DNA of 64,000 nucleotides from Methanoculleus taiwanensis (GCF_004102725.1 NZ_LHQS01000002.1:1134133-1198132); one strand, 5' to 3'. Shown: positions 7,297-17,117, numbered from the stretch's first letter. Numbers and translations: made by a program. Notes: generated by a model from the sequence alone, not told the origin.

Positions 7297-8250
7297 TTAC
7301 CCGAGTACCATGATACGCCGCGTCAGACTCTTGTGGACCCGCTGGAGGTGGGTCTCGAGGACATCGAACTCCCGGGCTGCGATCGGTGTCACGTCCCGGT
7401 GGGTGACGACGACCGCCCGCCGGCCAGGCCGGAGGATACGCCGGATCTCAGCAAACGCCCCGGCGTAGAGGCTGTCCATGCTATCGGCCTGTATCCGCAC
7501 CGACTGACCGTAGGGGAGGTCGGTCACCACGGCGTCTATCGAACTATCGGCGAAGGGCAACCTCGTCGCATCGGCAAGGATCACGGGTGCACGGGGAAGG
7601 TTTCTGCGGCACCCCTCGACCATCATCGGATCGAAGTCGCTGCCGACTGGCAGAACACCGATAGACTCCGCTTCGAGGAGAATGCCTCCGGTGCCGCAGA
7701 AGGGGTCGCAGAGGAGCTCGCCTTCCCGGACGAGAGAGAGGTTGACGATAGCCCGTGCCGTCCGGGGCATCATCACGCCCGGATGGAAAAACGGCCGCCG
7801 CATGGGATTGCGGTACTCGAATGCTCCCCGGTCGATCCGGTGTATCACCCGGCCGAAGTAACAGCGGTCGTCGGAGACGAGGGCACGATACTCCTCTTCG
7901 GGATGTCGGAGCGAGACCGGCCCTGTGATCATGCCGCCAATCATCCGTTCGAGCTCGAGCTGCGGGGTATCCATCCCGGCTCCATGCACCTTCTTCACCC
8001 TGCCGGCGAACGGCCGGTCGGTTCTCAGGGAGAGATCCCGCAGGAGGTCGGCGAGCGCCTCTTTCGTCGCCTCGCACTCGCCGAGATACTCGGAAACGAC
8101 GTGCGTGAGTGCGAGCCGGGACGTTTTTCCCGGGTCGGGGCACTCGGCCACCGCCACCTGCGTCCGCCGGTCGAGCAGGGTGCCGACGCATGCAAGCTCC
8201 GCAACCGGGAGATCCGGGTGTTCGCCGGAGAGTTCGAAGAGGAGTTTCAT
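7297..8250 (-). CDS. tRNA (guanine(10)-N(2))-dimethyltransferase (Trm-G10/TRM11 family)
   Basis: 317 residues. The N-terminal third is THUMP-like and unrelated to the catalytic part. The C-terminal Rossmann domain carries DPFCGTGGILLEA (motif I, SAM binding) and the catalytic DLPYGQS (the D-P-P-Y-type motif of exocyclic N-methyltransferases). PMRRPFFHPGVMMPRTARAI is strongly conserved in archaeal Trm-G10 and yeast TRM11. The enzyme makes m2G/m2,2G at position 10 of tRNA. It starts MKLLFELSGEHPDLP, the usual N-terminus. Confidence 0.88.
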   Translation of the reverse strand: MKLLFELSGEHPDLPVAELACVGTLLDRRTQVAVAECPDPGKTSRLALTHVVSEYLGECEATKEALADLLRDLSLRTDRPFAGRVKKVHGAGMDTPQLELERMIGGMITGPVSLRHPEEEYRALVSDDRCYFGRVIHRIDRGAFEYRNPMRRPFFHPGVMMPRTARAIVNLSLVREGELLCDPFCGTGGILLEAESIGVLPVGSDFDPMMVEGCRRNLPRAPVILADATRLPFADSSIDAVVTDLPYGQSVRIQADSMDSLYAGAFAEIRRILRPGRRAVVVTHRDVTPIAAREFDVLETHLQRVHKSLTRRIMVLG

Positions 8251-8381
8251 CTCCTTATCTATTGGATTTGCGGCGCTATTAAACAGATATGTGATCGATG
8301 GATAGCAACGCGTATCGAAGCGATCCGGCGATCAGCAAGAAGAGCATCGGTATTGCAGAAGACCCGATGAGGAGCGGACTC

Positions 8382-9530
8382 TCACTTGACGGTCTCTTTC
8401 ACTTTGTCGACGACGTCCTGGAAGAATCCCTTCTTATGAGATTTTTGGGGTCGTTTCCCCTCAATCTCAAGCAGTTTCTCGTAGAGTTCGCGCTGCTCCG
8501 CCGAGAGCGAACCCGGGATGACGATACCGACGCGGGCAATCAGGTCGCCGGGACGGCCGTGGCGGCGTATGCCTTCGCCCGGGATCTTCAGCCCGGTGCC
8601 GTGCTGCACGCCGGGGGGTATGGAGAGGTCGATGTTCCGCCCGTCGATTGTTCCGATCTCGACCTTCGAACCGAGCGCCGCCTGAGCGGCCGATATCGTG
8701 ACAGGTGTCTCGAGATCGTATCCGCGGCGGACGAACCGCTTATGCGGCGCGACCTCGAGCTCGATATAGAGATCGCCGTTCGGCGCTCCGTAATCTCCTG
8801 CTTCGCCAAAGCCCTCCATCCGGAGGCGCATGCCGGTGTCGACACCCGGCGGAACGTTTACCGTGACTTTTCGGTGCACCTGCTGGCGGCCGCTTCCGCC
8901 GCATGCCCTGCACCGTTCTTCCGGTATCCTGCCGCGCCCGCCGCAGGCGGTGCAGGTGCTCATCCTGACGAACTGGCCGAAGATGGACTGGCTCATCTGC
9001 CGCATCTGCCCGGTCCCGCCACAGGTCGTACAGGTATTGAGTTTCTTCGTCTGGCTGCCCGTTCCGTCACAGTCGGGGCAGGGTTCCGAGTGGGTGAGGC
9101 CGACCTCTTTCTCGGTTCCGAGAGCCGCATCCTCAAGGGTTATCCGCATCTTCATGAGGAGATCGGCACCTGGCCGCGGGCCGGCACTGCGCCCCCCGCC
9201 GCCTCCGCCGCCGAAAAAGGTATCGAAGATATCCCCGAAGCCCGAGAAGTCGGCATTGAACCCACCGCCGTATCCGCCGCCCCCGGAGTACGACCCTTTT
9301 GATGCATGACTGAATGCATCGTGCCCCATATGGTCGTACTGGGCGCGTTTCTGCGAGTCCGACAGGACGCTGTAGGCCTCGTTGATCTTCTTGAACTTCT
9401 CTTCCGCTCCCGACTCTTTGCAGACGTCGGGGTGGTATTTGCGAGCGAGGTCTCGGTACGCCTTTTTGATCTCCTTCTCGTTTGCATCCCTGGCAACGCC
9501 GAGGATATCATAGTAGCTCTCCGGACCCAT
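8382..9530 (-). CDS. dnaJ: Chaperone protein DnaJ
   Basis: A full-length type I DnaJ of about 382 residues: J-domain ([20 protein letters not shown] and the HPD tripeptide in KYHPDVCKE), a glycine/phenylalanine-rich linker with a long glycine run, four zinc-finger motifs ([32 protein letters not shown]) and the C-terminal substrate domain. It recruits DnaK and stimulates its ATPase. It is the last gene of the grpE-dnaK-dnaJ operon. The ATG at 9530 (MGPESYYD) has a GAGTGAG site upstream; an in-frame GTG at 9539 overlapping the dnaK stop is the alternative. Confidence 0.95.
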   Translation of the reverse strand: MGPESYYDILGVARDANEKEIKKAYRDLARKYHPDVCKESGAEEKFKKINEAYSVLSDSQKRAQYDHMGHDAFSHASKGSYSGGGGYGGGFNADFSGFGDIFDTFFGGGGGGGRSAGPRPGADLLMKMRITLEDAALGTEKEVGLTHSEPCPDCDGTGSQTKKLNTCTTCGGTGQMRQMSQSIFGQFVRMSTCTACGGRGRIPEERCRACGGSGRQQVHRKVTVNVPPGVDTGMRLRMEGFGEAGDYGAPNGDLYIELEVAPHKRFVRRGYDLETPVTISAAQAALGSKVEIGTIDGRNIDLSIPPGVQHGTGLKIPGEGIRRHGRPGDLIARVGIVIPGSLSAEQRELYEKLLEIEGKRPQKSHKKGFFQDVVDKVKETVK

Positions 9531-9535
9531 TGGAC

Positions 9536-11356
9536 TCACTCTTTTACTTCGTACTCCGCATCAACCACATTCTCATCCTTCTGGCCTGCCTGCCCCTGAG
9601 ATTGTGCCTGTGCCTGAGCCTGCTGGTACATCTTGGTCGTCACCGCATATACCGCTTCTGTGAGTTCGTCCATCTCCTTCCTGATGGCGTCGAGGTCGTC
9701 GCCGTCGAGCGCTTTCTTGAGTTTTTCGGCCGCATCCTCGATCTTCTGCTTGTCGGCAGCGTCGATCTGGTCGCCAGCCTCTTTCAGCGTCCGCTCGGCG
9801 GTGAAGACGGCGGAGTCGGCGGTGTTCCGCAGCTCGATCTCCTCGCGCTTCTTCCGATCCTCTTCCTCGTAGCTCTTTGCGTCGTTCATCATCCGCTGGA
9901 TATCCGCCTCGCTCGGCCTCGAGTCCTGCGGCTTGATGGTGATCGACTGCTGGTTGCCGGTGCCGAGATCCTTCGCCGAGACGTGCACGATGCCGTTCGC
10001 GTCGATATCGAAGGTCACCTCGATCTGCGGGATGCCGCGCGGGGCAGGCGGAATACCGGTCAGCTGGAACCTGCCAAGAGAGAAGTTGTCCTTTGCAAGG
10101 GCACGCTCGCCCTGAGAGACATGGATCTCGACGCTTGTCTGTCCGTCCGCAGCGGTCGAGAAGATCTGGCTCTTCCGGGTCGGGATGGTGGTGTTCCGGT
10201 CGATGAGCTTTGTTGCGATGCCGCCGAGCGTCTCGATGCCGAGCGAGAGCGGCGTCACGTCGAGGAGGAGCACATCCTTCGTCTCGCCGGTGAGGACGCC
10301 TGCCTGGATCGCCGCACCGACGGCGACGCACTCGTCGGGGTTGATGCCCTTGTCGGGCTCCTTGCCGAGGATCTTCTTGACGGTCTCCTGCACGAGCGGC
10401 ACACGGGTCGAGCCGCCGACGAGGAGGACGTGGTCTATCTCGTCCGGCTTGACCCTGGCATCAGCGAGCGCCTGCTTCACCGGGCCGACGGTCGACTCGA
10501 CGAGGTCGCCGATGAGCTGCTCGAACTTCGCCCGTGAGAGGTCGATATCGAGGAACTTCGGCCCGCTCTCGCTCGTCGTGATGTAAGGCAGGTTGATCGT
10601 GGTCTTCTGAACGGTCGAGAGCTCGATCTTGGCATTCTCGGCAGCGTCCCGGAGGCGCTGCATGGCAACCTTGTCGTTGCGAAGGTCGATCCCTTCCTTT
10701 CTCTTGAACTCCTCGACCAGGTAGTCGGTGACTCTCTTATCGAAGTCGTCGCCGCCGAGGTGGTTGTTGCCGGCGGTCGACTTGACCTCAAAGACCCCGT
10801 CTCCGAGTGCGAGGATCGAGACGTCAAACGTACCGCCGCCGAGGTCGTAGACGAGCACGGTCGAGTCGCCCTCTTTGTCGATACCGTATGCAAGAGCGCT
10901 TGCCGTGGGCTCGTTGATGATCCGCAGCACCTCAAGACCGGCGACCGTCCCTGCATCCTTGGTTGCCTGGCGCTGAGCGTCGTTGAAGTAGGCGGGAACG
11001 GTGATGACGGCCTTCGCGATCTTCTCCCCGAGGTATGCCTCCGCATCGAGCTTCAGCTTCTGGAGCACCATCGCGGAGATCTCCTGCGGAGTGTAGGCCT
11101 TGTCGCCGACGGCGACCTTGTCGCTCGTGCCCATCTTCCGCTTGATCGAGCTGATCGTCCGGTCGGGGTTCGTAATAGCCTGGCGCTTCGCGACGCTGCC
11201 AACGAGGCGCTCGCCGTCTTTGGTGAAGGCGACGACCGACGGCGTTGTTCTGCCGCCTTCGGCGTTCGTAATGACGGTTGCCCGTCCGCCTTCCATGATA
11301 GCCATGCACGAATTCGTCGTTCCCAGATCGATACCCAGAACTTTCTCAGAAACCAT
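9536..11356 (-). CDS. dnaK: Molecular chaperone DnaK (Hsp70)
   Basis: 606 residues. The nucleotide-binding domain opens [19 protein letters not shown] and contains [14 protein letters not shown] and [15 protein letters not shown]. The substrate-binding domain follows [18 protein letters not shown]. The C-terminus has the helical lid, a glutamine-rich linker and EYEVKE. It is an ATP-dependent chaperone acting with GrpE and DnaJ in the cytoplasm. In archaea the DnaK system is patchy and generally regarded as acquired from bacteria. A GGAGGAG site sits just upstream of the ATG, and the gene starts four bases after grpE. Confidence 0.97.
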   Translation of the reverse strand: MVSEKVLGIDLGTTNSCMAIMEGGRATVITNAEGGRTTPSVVAFTKDGERLVGSVAKRQAITNPDRTISSIKRKMGTSDKVAVGDKAYTPQEISAMVLQKLKLDAEAYLGEKIAKAVITVPAYFNDAQRQATKDAGTVAGLEVLRIINEPTASALAYGIDKEGDSTVLVYDLGGGTFDVSILALGDGVFEVKSTAGNNHLGGDDFDKRVTDYLVEEFKRKEGIDLRNDKVAMQRLRDAAENAKIELSTVQKTTINLPYITTSESGPKFLDIDLSRAKFEQLIGDLVESTVGPVKQALADARVKPDEIDHVLLVGGSTRVPLVQETVKKILGKEPDKGINPDECVAVGAAIQAGVLTGETKDVLLLDVTPLSLGIETLGGIATKLIDRNTTIPTRKSQIFSTAADGQTSVEIHVSQGERALAKDNFSLGRFQLTGIPPAPRGIPQIEVTFDIDANGIVHVSAKDLGTGNQQSITIKPQDSRPSEADIQRMMNDAKSYEEEDRKKREEIELRNTADSAVFTAERTLKEAGDQIDAADKQKIEDAAEKLKKALDGDDLDAIRKEMDELTEAVYAVTTKMYQQAQAQAQSQGQAGQKDENVVDAEYEVKE

Positions 11357-11360
11357 GTAT

Positions 11361-11873
11361 TTACTCCTCCTTACCTCGTGATACTACGACTTTTGAACAT
11401 CTGATGACCTTGTCTTTCATACAATACCCGCGAATAACCTCATCGATCACGGTTCCCTCTGTCGCATCCGCCGGGACGTATGCAACTGCTTCGTGCGCCC
11501 GGGGATCGAACGGCCGGTTGCAGCATTCGATCGGTGTGATCTCATGCCGCTGCAGAATCGCCGTGAAGAGTTTCTTGATCTGCTCGAGCCCCTCGCGGAG
11601 ACTGGCATCGTCCGCAGCTGTGGCCCGCTCGAAGTTGTCGAGTACGTCGAGTAACTCTACTGCAAATGATTCGATAGCGAACGTCGTCCGGGTTTCAAGT
11701 TCCCGTGCCATCCTTCTCTGGTAGTTGTCAAAATCTGCTGCAAGCCGCAGGAAACGATCGTTGAGGTCATCGTATGCCTTCTGCAGCTCCTCGACCTCCG
11801 AAGAGCATGCCTCCGGCTCTCTCGTGAGGGTGGCATTTTCCGCTTCAGTCTGTCGTGGTTGTTCTTCAGTCAT
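11361..11873 (-). CDS. grpE: Nucleotide exchange factor GrpE
   Basis: 170 residues: a charged N-terminus, a long coiled coil ([20 protein letters not shown]), the family signature [12 protein letters not shown], and the beta domain with [20 protein letters not shown] and [26 protein letters not shown]. It releases ADP from DnaK. First gene of the operon, with GGAGG seven bases upstream of the ATG, a TATA box at 11941-11950 and a palindrome just upstream of that. The cysteine pair ECC in the beta domain is unusual for GrpE but probably incidental. Confidence 0.95.
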   Translation of the reverse strand: MTEEQPRQTEAENATLTREPEACSSEVEELQKAYDDLNDRFLRLAADFDNYQRRMARELETRTTFAIESFAVELLDVLDNFERATAADDASLREGLEQIKKLFTAILQRHEITPIECCNRPFDPRAHEAVAYVPADATEGTVIDEVIRGYCMKDKVIRCSKVVVSRGKEE

Positions 11874-11940
11874 ACGATTACCTCCATGGGATGCTGTATC
11901 TCGCGAAATAATTGGTATAGATAATTATTGTAATATGGTT

Positions 11941-11956
11941 CTATATATAACTTTCC
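11941..11956 (-). promoter_or_regulatory. BRE/TATA promoter of grpE-dnaK-dnaJ
   Basis: On the minus strand GAAAG followed by TTATATATAG is a good archaeal BRE plus TATA box about 70-75 nt upstream of the grpE ATG. This predicts a leader of about 40 nt that carries the GGAGG site. Confidence 0.65.
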
Positions 11957-11969
11957 TAGGATGCGGAAG

Positions 11970-11993
11970 AAATACTTCGCTAACGAGGTATTT
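11970..11993. promoter_or_regulatory. Near-palindromic 24-bp element upstream of the grpE promoter
   Basis: AAATAC at 11970-11975 and GTATTT at 11988-11993 are perfect inverted arms; the inner part TTCG ... CGAG continues the symmetry with only two mismatched pairs. It lies directly upstream of the BRE/TATA, where archaeal activators bind, and could be an operator for a heat-shock regulator. The rest of 11874-12191 holds only the grpE leader and the purH upstream region, with no further gene. Confidence 0.45.
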
Positions 11994-12191
11994 TCGGATA
12001 TCATCGTTAAATTGGAACTATTCGAGAGATGATAACCGCCTTTCGGCGCCGGGAGCACCGGCCGGCGGTCCGTCATATTCCTGCCTCTCGTTCACCGAAA
12101 GAAGCCTGCAGGCACGATGCCATAGCCGGGCGAAACCGGGTGTCCGGGTCTCCTCGCCAAGTATAAGAGTGTATCAAGCTCATATGTCCTC

Positions 12192-13676
12192 ATGAAGTGG
12201 GCATTACTGTCTGTTTGGGACAAAACAGGCATTCTCGACCTCGCAAAGGCTCTGGTTGACGCAGACTACGGGATCTTAAGCTCGGGTGGAACGGGATCCG
12301 CCCTGCGGGAAGCAGGGATCCCCTATACCGACGTCTCGTCGTATACCGGGTCGCCGGAGATGATGCACGGACGGGTCAAGACGCTCCATCCGAAGGTGCA
12401 CGGCGGGATCCTCGGGCGGCGAGGGGTCGACGATGCGGTGATGGAAGAACACGGCATCGAGCCGATCGATCTCGTGGTGGTCAACCTCTACCCCTTCGAG
12501 GAGATGAGCAGGCAGAATCTCAGCCTCAACGAGATGGTCGAGTACATCGATATCGGCGGCCCGGCGATGATCCGGGCGGCGGCGAAGAACCATAAGGATG
12601 TAGCGGTCATCGTCGACCCGTCCGACTACGGCATGGCGATCGAGGCCGTCCGGAGAGGAGGGTTCACTGCTGAAGAACAGCAGCAGCTCGCCGCCACGGC
12701 GTTTGCCCGGACGGCAGCGTATGACGGTGCCATCACGAATTACTTAACCTCTATCGACCGGCCGTTCCCCGAGGTCCTCACCGTCCAGTTCCGGAACGGG
12801 AGGGCGCTGCGCTACGGCGAGAACCCCCACCAGACGGCTGCCGTCTACGGCGATCTCGGCATCGCCGCAGAGCAGCCGCTCCAGGGCAAGCAGATGTCCT
12901 ACAACAACTACCTCGACGTTCATGCCGCGGTCGGCCTGCTGCGGGAGTTCGACGACTGCGCCGTGGTCATCGTCAAGCATAACAACCCCTGCGGCGTGGC
13001 TACGGGCGATCGGCCTCTCGAGACGTACATCGCTGCCCGGGATGTCGACCCGGTCTCGGCCTACGGCTCGATCGTCGCCCTGAACCGGGAGGTAACGGAG
13101 GATCTCGCCCGGGAGTTTACCGGGACATTTGTGGAAGTAGTGGTCGCCCCGTCCTACACTCCGGAGGCGCTCGAGATCATGAAGGCCAAGGAGAATATGC
13201 GGGTGCTCCGGCTGCCTTCGCCGGTGATGCAGGACGAGATCAGGAGCATCGACGGCGGCGCCCTGCTCCAGCGGACGGAAACCTGCCGCGAAGACTGGCG
13301 GGTCGTAAGCGAGCGGGAACCCGATGCCCACGAGATGCGGGCGATGCGCCTTGCCTGGAAGGTCTGCCAGCACACGAAGAGCAACGCCATCATATTTGCA
13401 GACGAGAAAGCGGTCATCGGCATCGGCGCCGGACAGATGAACCGGGTCGAATCCGCAGAGATCGCGGTCAGGAAGGCCCGGAGTTCTCTTGCCGGCTCGG
13501 CAGTCGCCTCGGATGCCTTCCTGCCGTTCCCCGATACTCTGGAAGTCGCGGCAGCGGCGGGGGCGACGGCGCTCGTCCAGCCGGGCGGCTCCATCCGGGA
13601 TCAGGAGGTCATCGATGCGGCGAACCGGCTCAACATCGCGATGATCTTCACCGGCGTGCGCTACTTCCGCCACTAA
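12192..13676 (+). CDS. purH: Bifunctional AICAR formyltransferase/IMP cyclohydrolase PurH
   Basis: 494 residues, close to the usual 500-530. The N-terminal IMP cyclohydrolase domain has LSVWDKTGI, SSGGTGSALREAGIP, GRVKTLHPKVHGGIL and NLYPFEE. The C-terminal AICAR transformylase has RYGENPHQTAAVY, IVKHNNPCGVA and PSPVMQDEIRSIDGG. It performs the last two steps of purine synthesis. Many archaea instead use PurP and PurO, so the bacterial-type bifunctional enzyme is notable. The start at MKWALLSVWDKTG is conserved; an AAGTATAAGAG element about 30 nt upstream may be the TATA box. Confidence 0.95.
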   Translation: MKWALLSVWDKTGILDLAKALVDADYGILSSGGTGSALREAGIPYTDVSSYTGSPEMMHGRVKTLHPKVHGGILGRRGVDDAVMEEHGIEPIDLVVVNLYPFEEMSRQNLSLNEMVEYIDIGGPAMIRAAAKNHKDVAVIVDPSDYGMAIEAVRRGGFTAEEQQQLAATAFARTAAYDGAITNYLTSIDRPFPEVLTVQFRNGRALRYGENPHQTAAVYGDLGIAAEQPLQGKQMSYNNYLDVHAAVGLLREFDDCAVVIVKHNNPCGVATGDRPLETYIAARDVDPVSAYGSIVALNREVTEDLAREFTGTFVEVVVAPSYTPEALEIMKAKENMRVLRLPSPVMQDEIRSIDGGALLQRTETCREDWRVVSEREPDAHEMRAMRLAWKVCQHTKSNAIIFADEKAVIGIGAGQMNRVESAEIAVRKARSSLAGSAVASDAFLPFPDTLEVAAAAGATALVQPGGSIRDQEVIDAANRLNIAMIFTGVRYFRH

Positions 13677-13678
13677 CA

Positions 13679-13692
13679 TCCTTTTTTCCTCT
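13679..13692 (+). terminator. T-rich transcription terminator after purH
   Basis: A run of six T residues (13682-13687) immediately follows the purH stop codon, the usual archaeal intrinsic signal. No strong stem precedes it, which is normal in archaea. Confidence 0.4.
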
Positions 13693-13845
13693 ATCGCCGT
13701 GCCTTTCCGGCGCTATCCTCGGGAAACCGGATCTCATGTTCAGGCGGGCCGCCGCCGCGGAAGGCTATTCTGCCCCTTATAGGCCGTAAAATCCCTTTAT
13801 GTCCACAGGGAAATTCCTGATCCCAGGAATACATTTCAAAACGCA

Positions 13846-13852
13846 TTTATAT
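13846..13852 (+). promoter_or_regulatory. TATA box of DUF4013 copy 1
   Basis: TTTATAT lies 42 nt upstream of the ATG at 13888. The leader that follows resembles that of copy 2: CCCATTATCG, then CAGGTGTTTAACCT just before the ATG. Confidence 0.55.
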
Positions 13853-13887
13853 CGCTATTCTCCCATTATCGATCAGGTGTTTAACCT

Positions 13888-14535
13888 ATGGACTACGGAG
13901 AGATGCTGAGCGATTCGTTCGGCTATGCAAAGGACGCCGTCTGGGGCAAGTGGAGCCGGTGGGTTCTGCTTGTCATCAGTACGATCGTCTTCCCGCTCAT
14001 TATGGGATATACCGTCCGCATTTACAGCGGCGCAAAACCGGCTCCTGAACTGGAAAACTGGGGAGAGCTCTTCATCAACGGTCTGAAGCTCTTCGTCATC
14101 GGCATCATCTATGCCATCCCGATCTTCGTCATCGCGGTTATCGCCCTCATACCGGCGATGATGCTGGCGAACGGCAACCCGGCCGCCGCCATCGGGTCGG
14201 CCGGTCTCGGCCTGCTGGTCATGATCGTCGTCGCGATCATCATCTCGCTGATCTCGGCGATCGGTGTCATCCGGTTCGCACAAAAGGGCAGTATGGGTCA
14301 GGCGTTTGCCTTCGGAGCCATCCTCGGGCACATCGGCAGGATCGGCTGGGGAAGTTACATCATCGCCCTGATCATCCTCTGGGTCGTCGGTGCCGTCTTC
14401 GGCATTATCGTCACGGTGCTCAGCGCGATTCCGCTCATCGGCTGGCTGATCATGCTCTTCCTCTACCCGCCCTGGATCGTCTTCGCAGCACGCTACATGA
14501 CGCTGATCTACGAGAGCGCTCCGGCACCGGCATAG
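13888..14535 (+). CDS. DUF4013 membrane protein, copy 1 of 5
   Basis: 215 residues starting MDYGEMLSDSFGYAKDAVWG. The family pattern is a conserved amphipathic N-terminus, GKWSRWVLLVISTIVFPLI, GYTVRIYSGAKPAPELENW, then four or more hydrophobic helices, and a C-terminus ending ARYMTLIYESAPAPA. DUF4013 is widespread in methanogens and haloarchaea and its function is unknown. It is the first of five tandem paralogues, each with its own TATA box and leader. AGGTG lies eight bases before the ATG. Confidence 0.85.
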   Translation: MDYGEMLSDSFGYAKDAVWGKWSRWVLLVISTIVFPLIMGYTVRIYSGAKPAPELENWGELFINGLKLFVIGIIYAIPIFVIAVIALIPAMMLANGNPAAAIGSAGLGLLVMIVVAIIISLISAIGVIRFAQKGSMGQAFAFGAILGHIGRIGWGSYIIALIILWVVGAVFGIIVTVLSAIPLIGWLIMLFLYPPWIVFAARYMTLIYESAPAPA

Positions 14536-14690
14536 ATCGGCACCACTCTTTTTCTCCGGTACAGGTAAGTCGGCGTGTGTTGCGTTCTCCCCAATATCCG
14601 TCCGGGGATCTTTTGAAACCAGAATATTCCCGATTTCGTGTGTCTTTTTGCCCATAGAAGATCTCTGACGGCGCGAATCCTTTAAAAACG

Positions 14691-14698
14691 TATATATA
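14691..14698 (+). promoter_or_regulatory. TATA box of DUF4013 copy 2
   Basis: TATATATA lies 45 nt upstream of the ATG at 14736. The leader shares CCCACTATC ... CAGGTGATTACCT with the leader of copy 1. Confidence 0.6.
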
Positions 14699-14735
14699 GT
14701 GCAATTTTCCCACTATCACACAGGTGATTACCTTT

Positions 14736-15431
14736 ATGGATTACGGTAACGTCATCGGTCAGTCGATCGATTATGCAAAAGAAGGTCTCGTCGGTAAATG
14801 GGGACGCTGGATAATCCTGATCGTCCTCTCGCTCATTCAGATCTTCACACTCTTCCTCGTCCCGCTCTACACCGGATACATGGTCAGGGTATACGGCGGA
14901 GCAAAACCTGCTCCGGAAGTCGACCAGTGGGGGAAACTCTTCGTCGACGGGTGGAAGCTGAATATCATCGGCCTCATCTACATGATCCCGGTGCTCATCG
15001 TTCTCTTCATCTTCGGCGGTTTCGCCGCACTCAGCGCCATCGCATCGGAGACAGCAGGCGGTGACCCCTCGGCAGCAGCAGCTGCAGTAGCGAGTCTCCT
15101 CGGCGGTATCCTGGTTGCAATCATTGTTGCGGTTATCATCTCGTTCATCGCAACCTTCGGTATGCTGCGGTTCGCCCACACGGAGAGCTTCGTCCAGGCC
15201 TTCAATTTCAGCGCCATCCTCGAGCACATCGGGAAGATTGGCTGGGGATCCTGGATCATTGCAGTCATTATCCTCTTCGTCCTCTCATTCATCTATGGCC
15301 TTATCGCCGGAATTCTCAGCATGATTCCGATCATCGGGTGGATCATCGAGCTCTTCCTCGCCGTGGCGTTCTCCGTCTTCATGGCACGCTACTTTGCTAT
15401 CGTCTACGAGAGCGAGCCCGCACCGGCATAA
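14736..15431 (+). CDS. DUF4013 membrane protein, copy 2 of 5
   Basis: 231 residues starting MDYGNVIGQSIDYAKEGLVG, with GKWGRWIILIVLSLIQIF, GYMVRVYGGAKPAPEVDQW, several membrane helices, the internal motif FNFSAILEHIGKIGWGSWII and the ending ARYFAIVYESEPAPA. The ATG at 14736 aligns with copy 1 and follows AGGTGA; the upstream GTG at 14724 would put that site inside the gene. An alanine-rich loop (AAAAAVA) between helices is specific to copies 2 and 3. The function is unknown. Confidence 0.85.
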   Translation: MDYGNVIGQSIDYAKEGLVGKWGRWIILIVLSLIQIFTLFLVPLYTGYMVRVYGGAKPAPEVDQWGKLFVDGWKLNIIGLIYMIPVLIVLFIFGGFAALSAIASETAGGDPSAAAAAVASLLGGILVAIIVAVIISFIATFGMLRFAHTESFVQAFNFSAILEHIGKIGWGSWIIAVIILFVLSFIYGLIAGILSMIPIIGWIIELFLAVAFSVFMARYFAIVYESEPAPA

Positions 15432-15545
15432 CCCCTTCACACACCATTCTTTTCGGCGCGGGATACGCGATTCATCAAAAAACTCGTAAAAGCAGACCGG
15501 ATCTTTCAGCGGAAGTATAAGGAAGTCCGGTTAGCCTATAGCAGG

Positions 15546-15553
15546 TATAAATA
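15546..15553 (+). promoter_or_regulatory. TATA box of DUF4013 copy 3
   Basis: TATAAATA lies 39 nt upstream of the ATG at 15585. The leader ends GATGGTTACCT, matching the AGGTGATTACCT leader end of copy 2. Confidence 0.55.
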
Positions 15554-15584
15554 GTTGTTTATCTCATATCCGAGATGGTTACCT

Positions 15585-16244
15585 ATGCATTTCACAAATA
15601 TGGTTGAAGACTCCTTTGCATATGCAAAAGGGGCAGTAGTGGGCGAATGGATGCGGTGGGTGCTCCTCGTCGTCAGTACGATTATCTTCCCGCTCATTAT
15701 GGGGTACGTCGTACGGATCTACAGCGGCAAAGAGCCTGCTCCCGAACTCGAAGACTGGGGCAGCCTCTTCATCGACGGGATCAAACTCTTCATCATCGGT
15801 CTTATCTACTCCATCCCGGTTATCCTGGTATTCCTTCTCTTCATGGGCGGGTCGATCGCCCTCTTCTCGACTGGGAGCAATGCAGCAGCTGCCGCCGGCC
15901 TCGGGAGTATGCTCCTTGGCATCGTCCTTATGATCGTCGTCAGCATCGTCATCTCGCTGATCGCTGCAATCGGCATGATCCGGTTTGCCCGGAAGGATAG
16001 CCTCGGCGAGGCCTTCAATGTCAGCGCAATTCTCGCCCACATCGGGAAGATCGGCTGGGGAAGCTACATCGCGGCACTGATCGTTCTCTGGCTGATCGGG
16101 ATTGTCTTTGCGGTTATCGTAAGCATCCTCGGGATTATTCCGGTTATCGGCTGGCTGATTGCCCTCTTCCTCTACCCGGCGTTCATAATCTTCCAGGCAC
16201 GGTACATGGTAACGATCTACGAGAGCGCTCCGGCACCGGCTTGA
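15585..16244 (+). CDS. DUF4013 membrane protein, copy 3 of 5
   Basis: 219 residues starting MHFTNMVEDSFAYAKGAVVG, with the same helix layout as copy 1. GYVVRIYSGKEPAPELEDW, FNVSAILAHIGKIGWGSYIA and ARYMVTIYESAPAPA are nearly shared with it. The ATG at 15585 is preferred over the start at 15555, which would overlap the TATA/leader region. Close similarity to copies 1 and 2 indicates duplication within this lineage. The function is unknown. Confidence 0.85.
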   Translation: MHFTNMVEDSFAYAKGAVVGEWMRWVLLVVSTIIFPLIMGYVVRIYSGKEPAPELEDWGSLFIDGIKLFIIGLIYSIPVILVFLLFMGGSIALFSTGSNAAAAAGLGSMLLGIVLMIVVSIVISLIAAIGMIRFARKDSLGEAFNVSAILAHIGKIGWGSYIAALIVLWLIGIVFAVIVSILGIIPVIGWLIALFLYPAFIIFQARYMVTIYESAPAPA

Positions 16245-16291
16245 TCTCGAGTCCCTTCATTTTTTACTCTGTTCTTCCCGTTACCCAAAGT

Positions 16292-16300
16292 ATTATATAG
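16292..16300 (+). promoter_or_regulatory. TATA box of DUF4013 copy 4
   Basis: ATTATATAG lies about 40 nt upstream of the ATG at 16339. The leader contains GGAGA sites but not the GATTACCT box of copies 1-3. Confidence 0.5.
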
Positions 16301-16338
16301 GGGAGTGGAGAGCCTCTCCGATACGGGAGACGGCGACT

Positions 16339-17025
16339 ATGGATATCGCAGCGATGCTTGGGAGCGCGTACGGGTATACGAAAGACGGGCTCTTTGGGAA
16401 ATGGGGTAAATGGATACTTCTCGCGATCGGGACGATCATCTTTCCGTTTATCCTCGGGTATATGTTCAGGATCTTTCGGGGGGTAAAGCCTGCACCCGAA
16501 CTTACCGACTGGGTGGGCCTGTTCATCGACGGTCTGAAGCTCTTTGTCCTCGGGATCATCTACTTCATACCGGTCTGGATCGTGATGGCACTCTTCTTCG
16601 GAGGAGCATACGCTACCGTTGCCGATCTCTTCCGTGCAGGCGATCCGATCGCACTCGCGAATGCGATACTGAGCGCGCTTGCCGGCCTCGCAATCGGCAT
16701 CATCCTCGTCATGATCCTGCAGATCGTCATTTACATCGTGCTCATCGTCGCGGCCGTCAGGTACGCGAGGACGAACAATATCGCGGAAGCCTTCAACTTC
16801 ACCGCGATCTTCGAGCAGATCAACCGGATCGGGTGGGGGCAGTACATCCTTGCACTCATCGTCCTCTGGCTTGTCGGGGTCGTCTACTCCGTGATCGTCG
16901 GCATCATCGGCGTTATCCCGATCATCGGGTGGCTGATCGCTCTCTTCCTGTACCCTGCCTATCTCGTCTTCATCGCCCGGTACGTTACCCTCATCTATGA
17001 CAGCGGCGGAGCAGAGCTCATATGA
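16339..17025 (+). CDS. DUF4013 membrane protein, copy 4 of 5
   Basis: 228 residues starting MDIAAMLGSAYGYTKDGLFG. It has GKWGKWILLAIGTIIFPFIL, GYMFRIFRGVKPAPELTDW and FNFTAIFEQINRIGWGQYIL, and ends ARYVTLIYDSGGAELI rather than the APAPA end of the other copies. It is the most diverged at the C-terminus. It has its own TATA box and no overlap with its neighbours. The function is unknown. Confidence 0.85.
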   Translation: MDIAAMLGSAYGYTKDGLFGKWGKWILLAIGTIIFPFILGYMFRIFRGVKPAPELTDWVGLFIDGLKLFVLGIIYFIPVWIVMALFFGGAYATVADLFRAGDPIALANAILSALAGLAIGIILVMILQIVIYIVLIVAAVRYARTNNIAEAFNFTAIFEQINRIGWGQYILALIVLWLVGVVYSVIVGIIGVIPIIGWLIALFLYPAYLVFIARYVTLIYDSGGAELI

Positions 17026-17109
17026 TCACACTTTTTCCCGCCCGGGCACCCGGAAAAACCGTCGTGAACTGTTTATTTCCTCAGAAACCTCCCCATTGTT
17101 TTGGAAAAC

Positions 17110-17117
17110 TATATTAA
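17110..17117 (+). promoter_or_regulatory. TATA box of DUF4013 copy 5
   Basis: TATATTAA lies about 44 nt upstream of the preferred ATG at 17161, and GGTGAT precedes that start. Confidence 0.5.

Noticed and set aside
7246-8370. Long plus-strand frame opposite the tRNA methyltransferase gene.
   Set aside because: Antisense shadow of a GC-rich gene; no domain and no ribosome site. The same applies to the long frames opposite fdhA (58928-60529) and dnaK (9482-10537).
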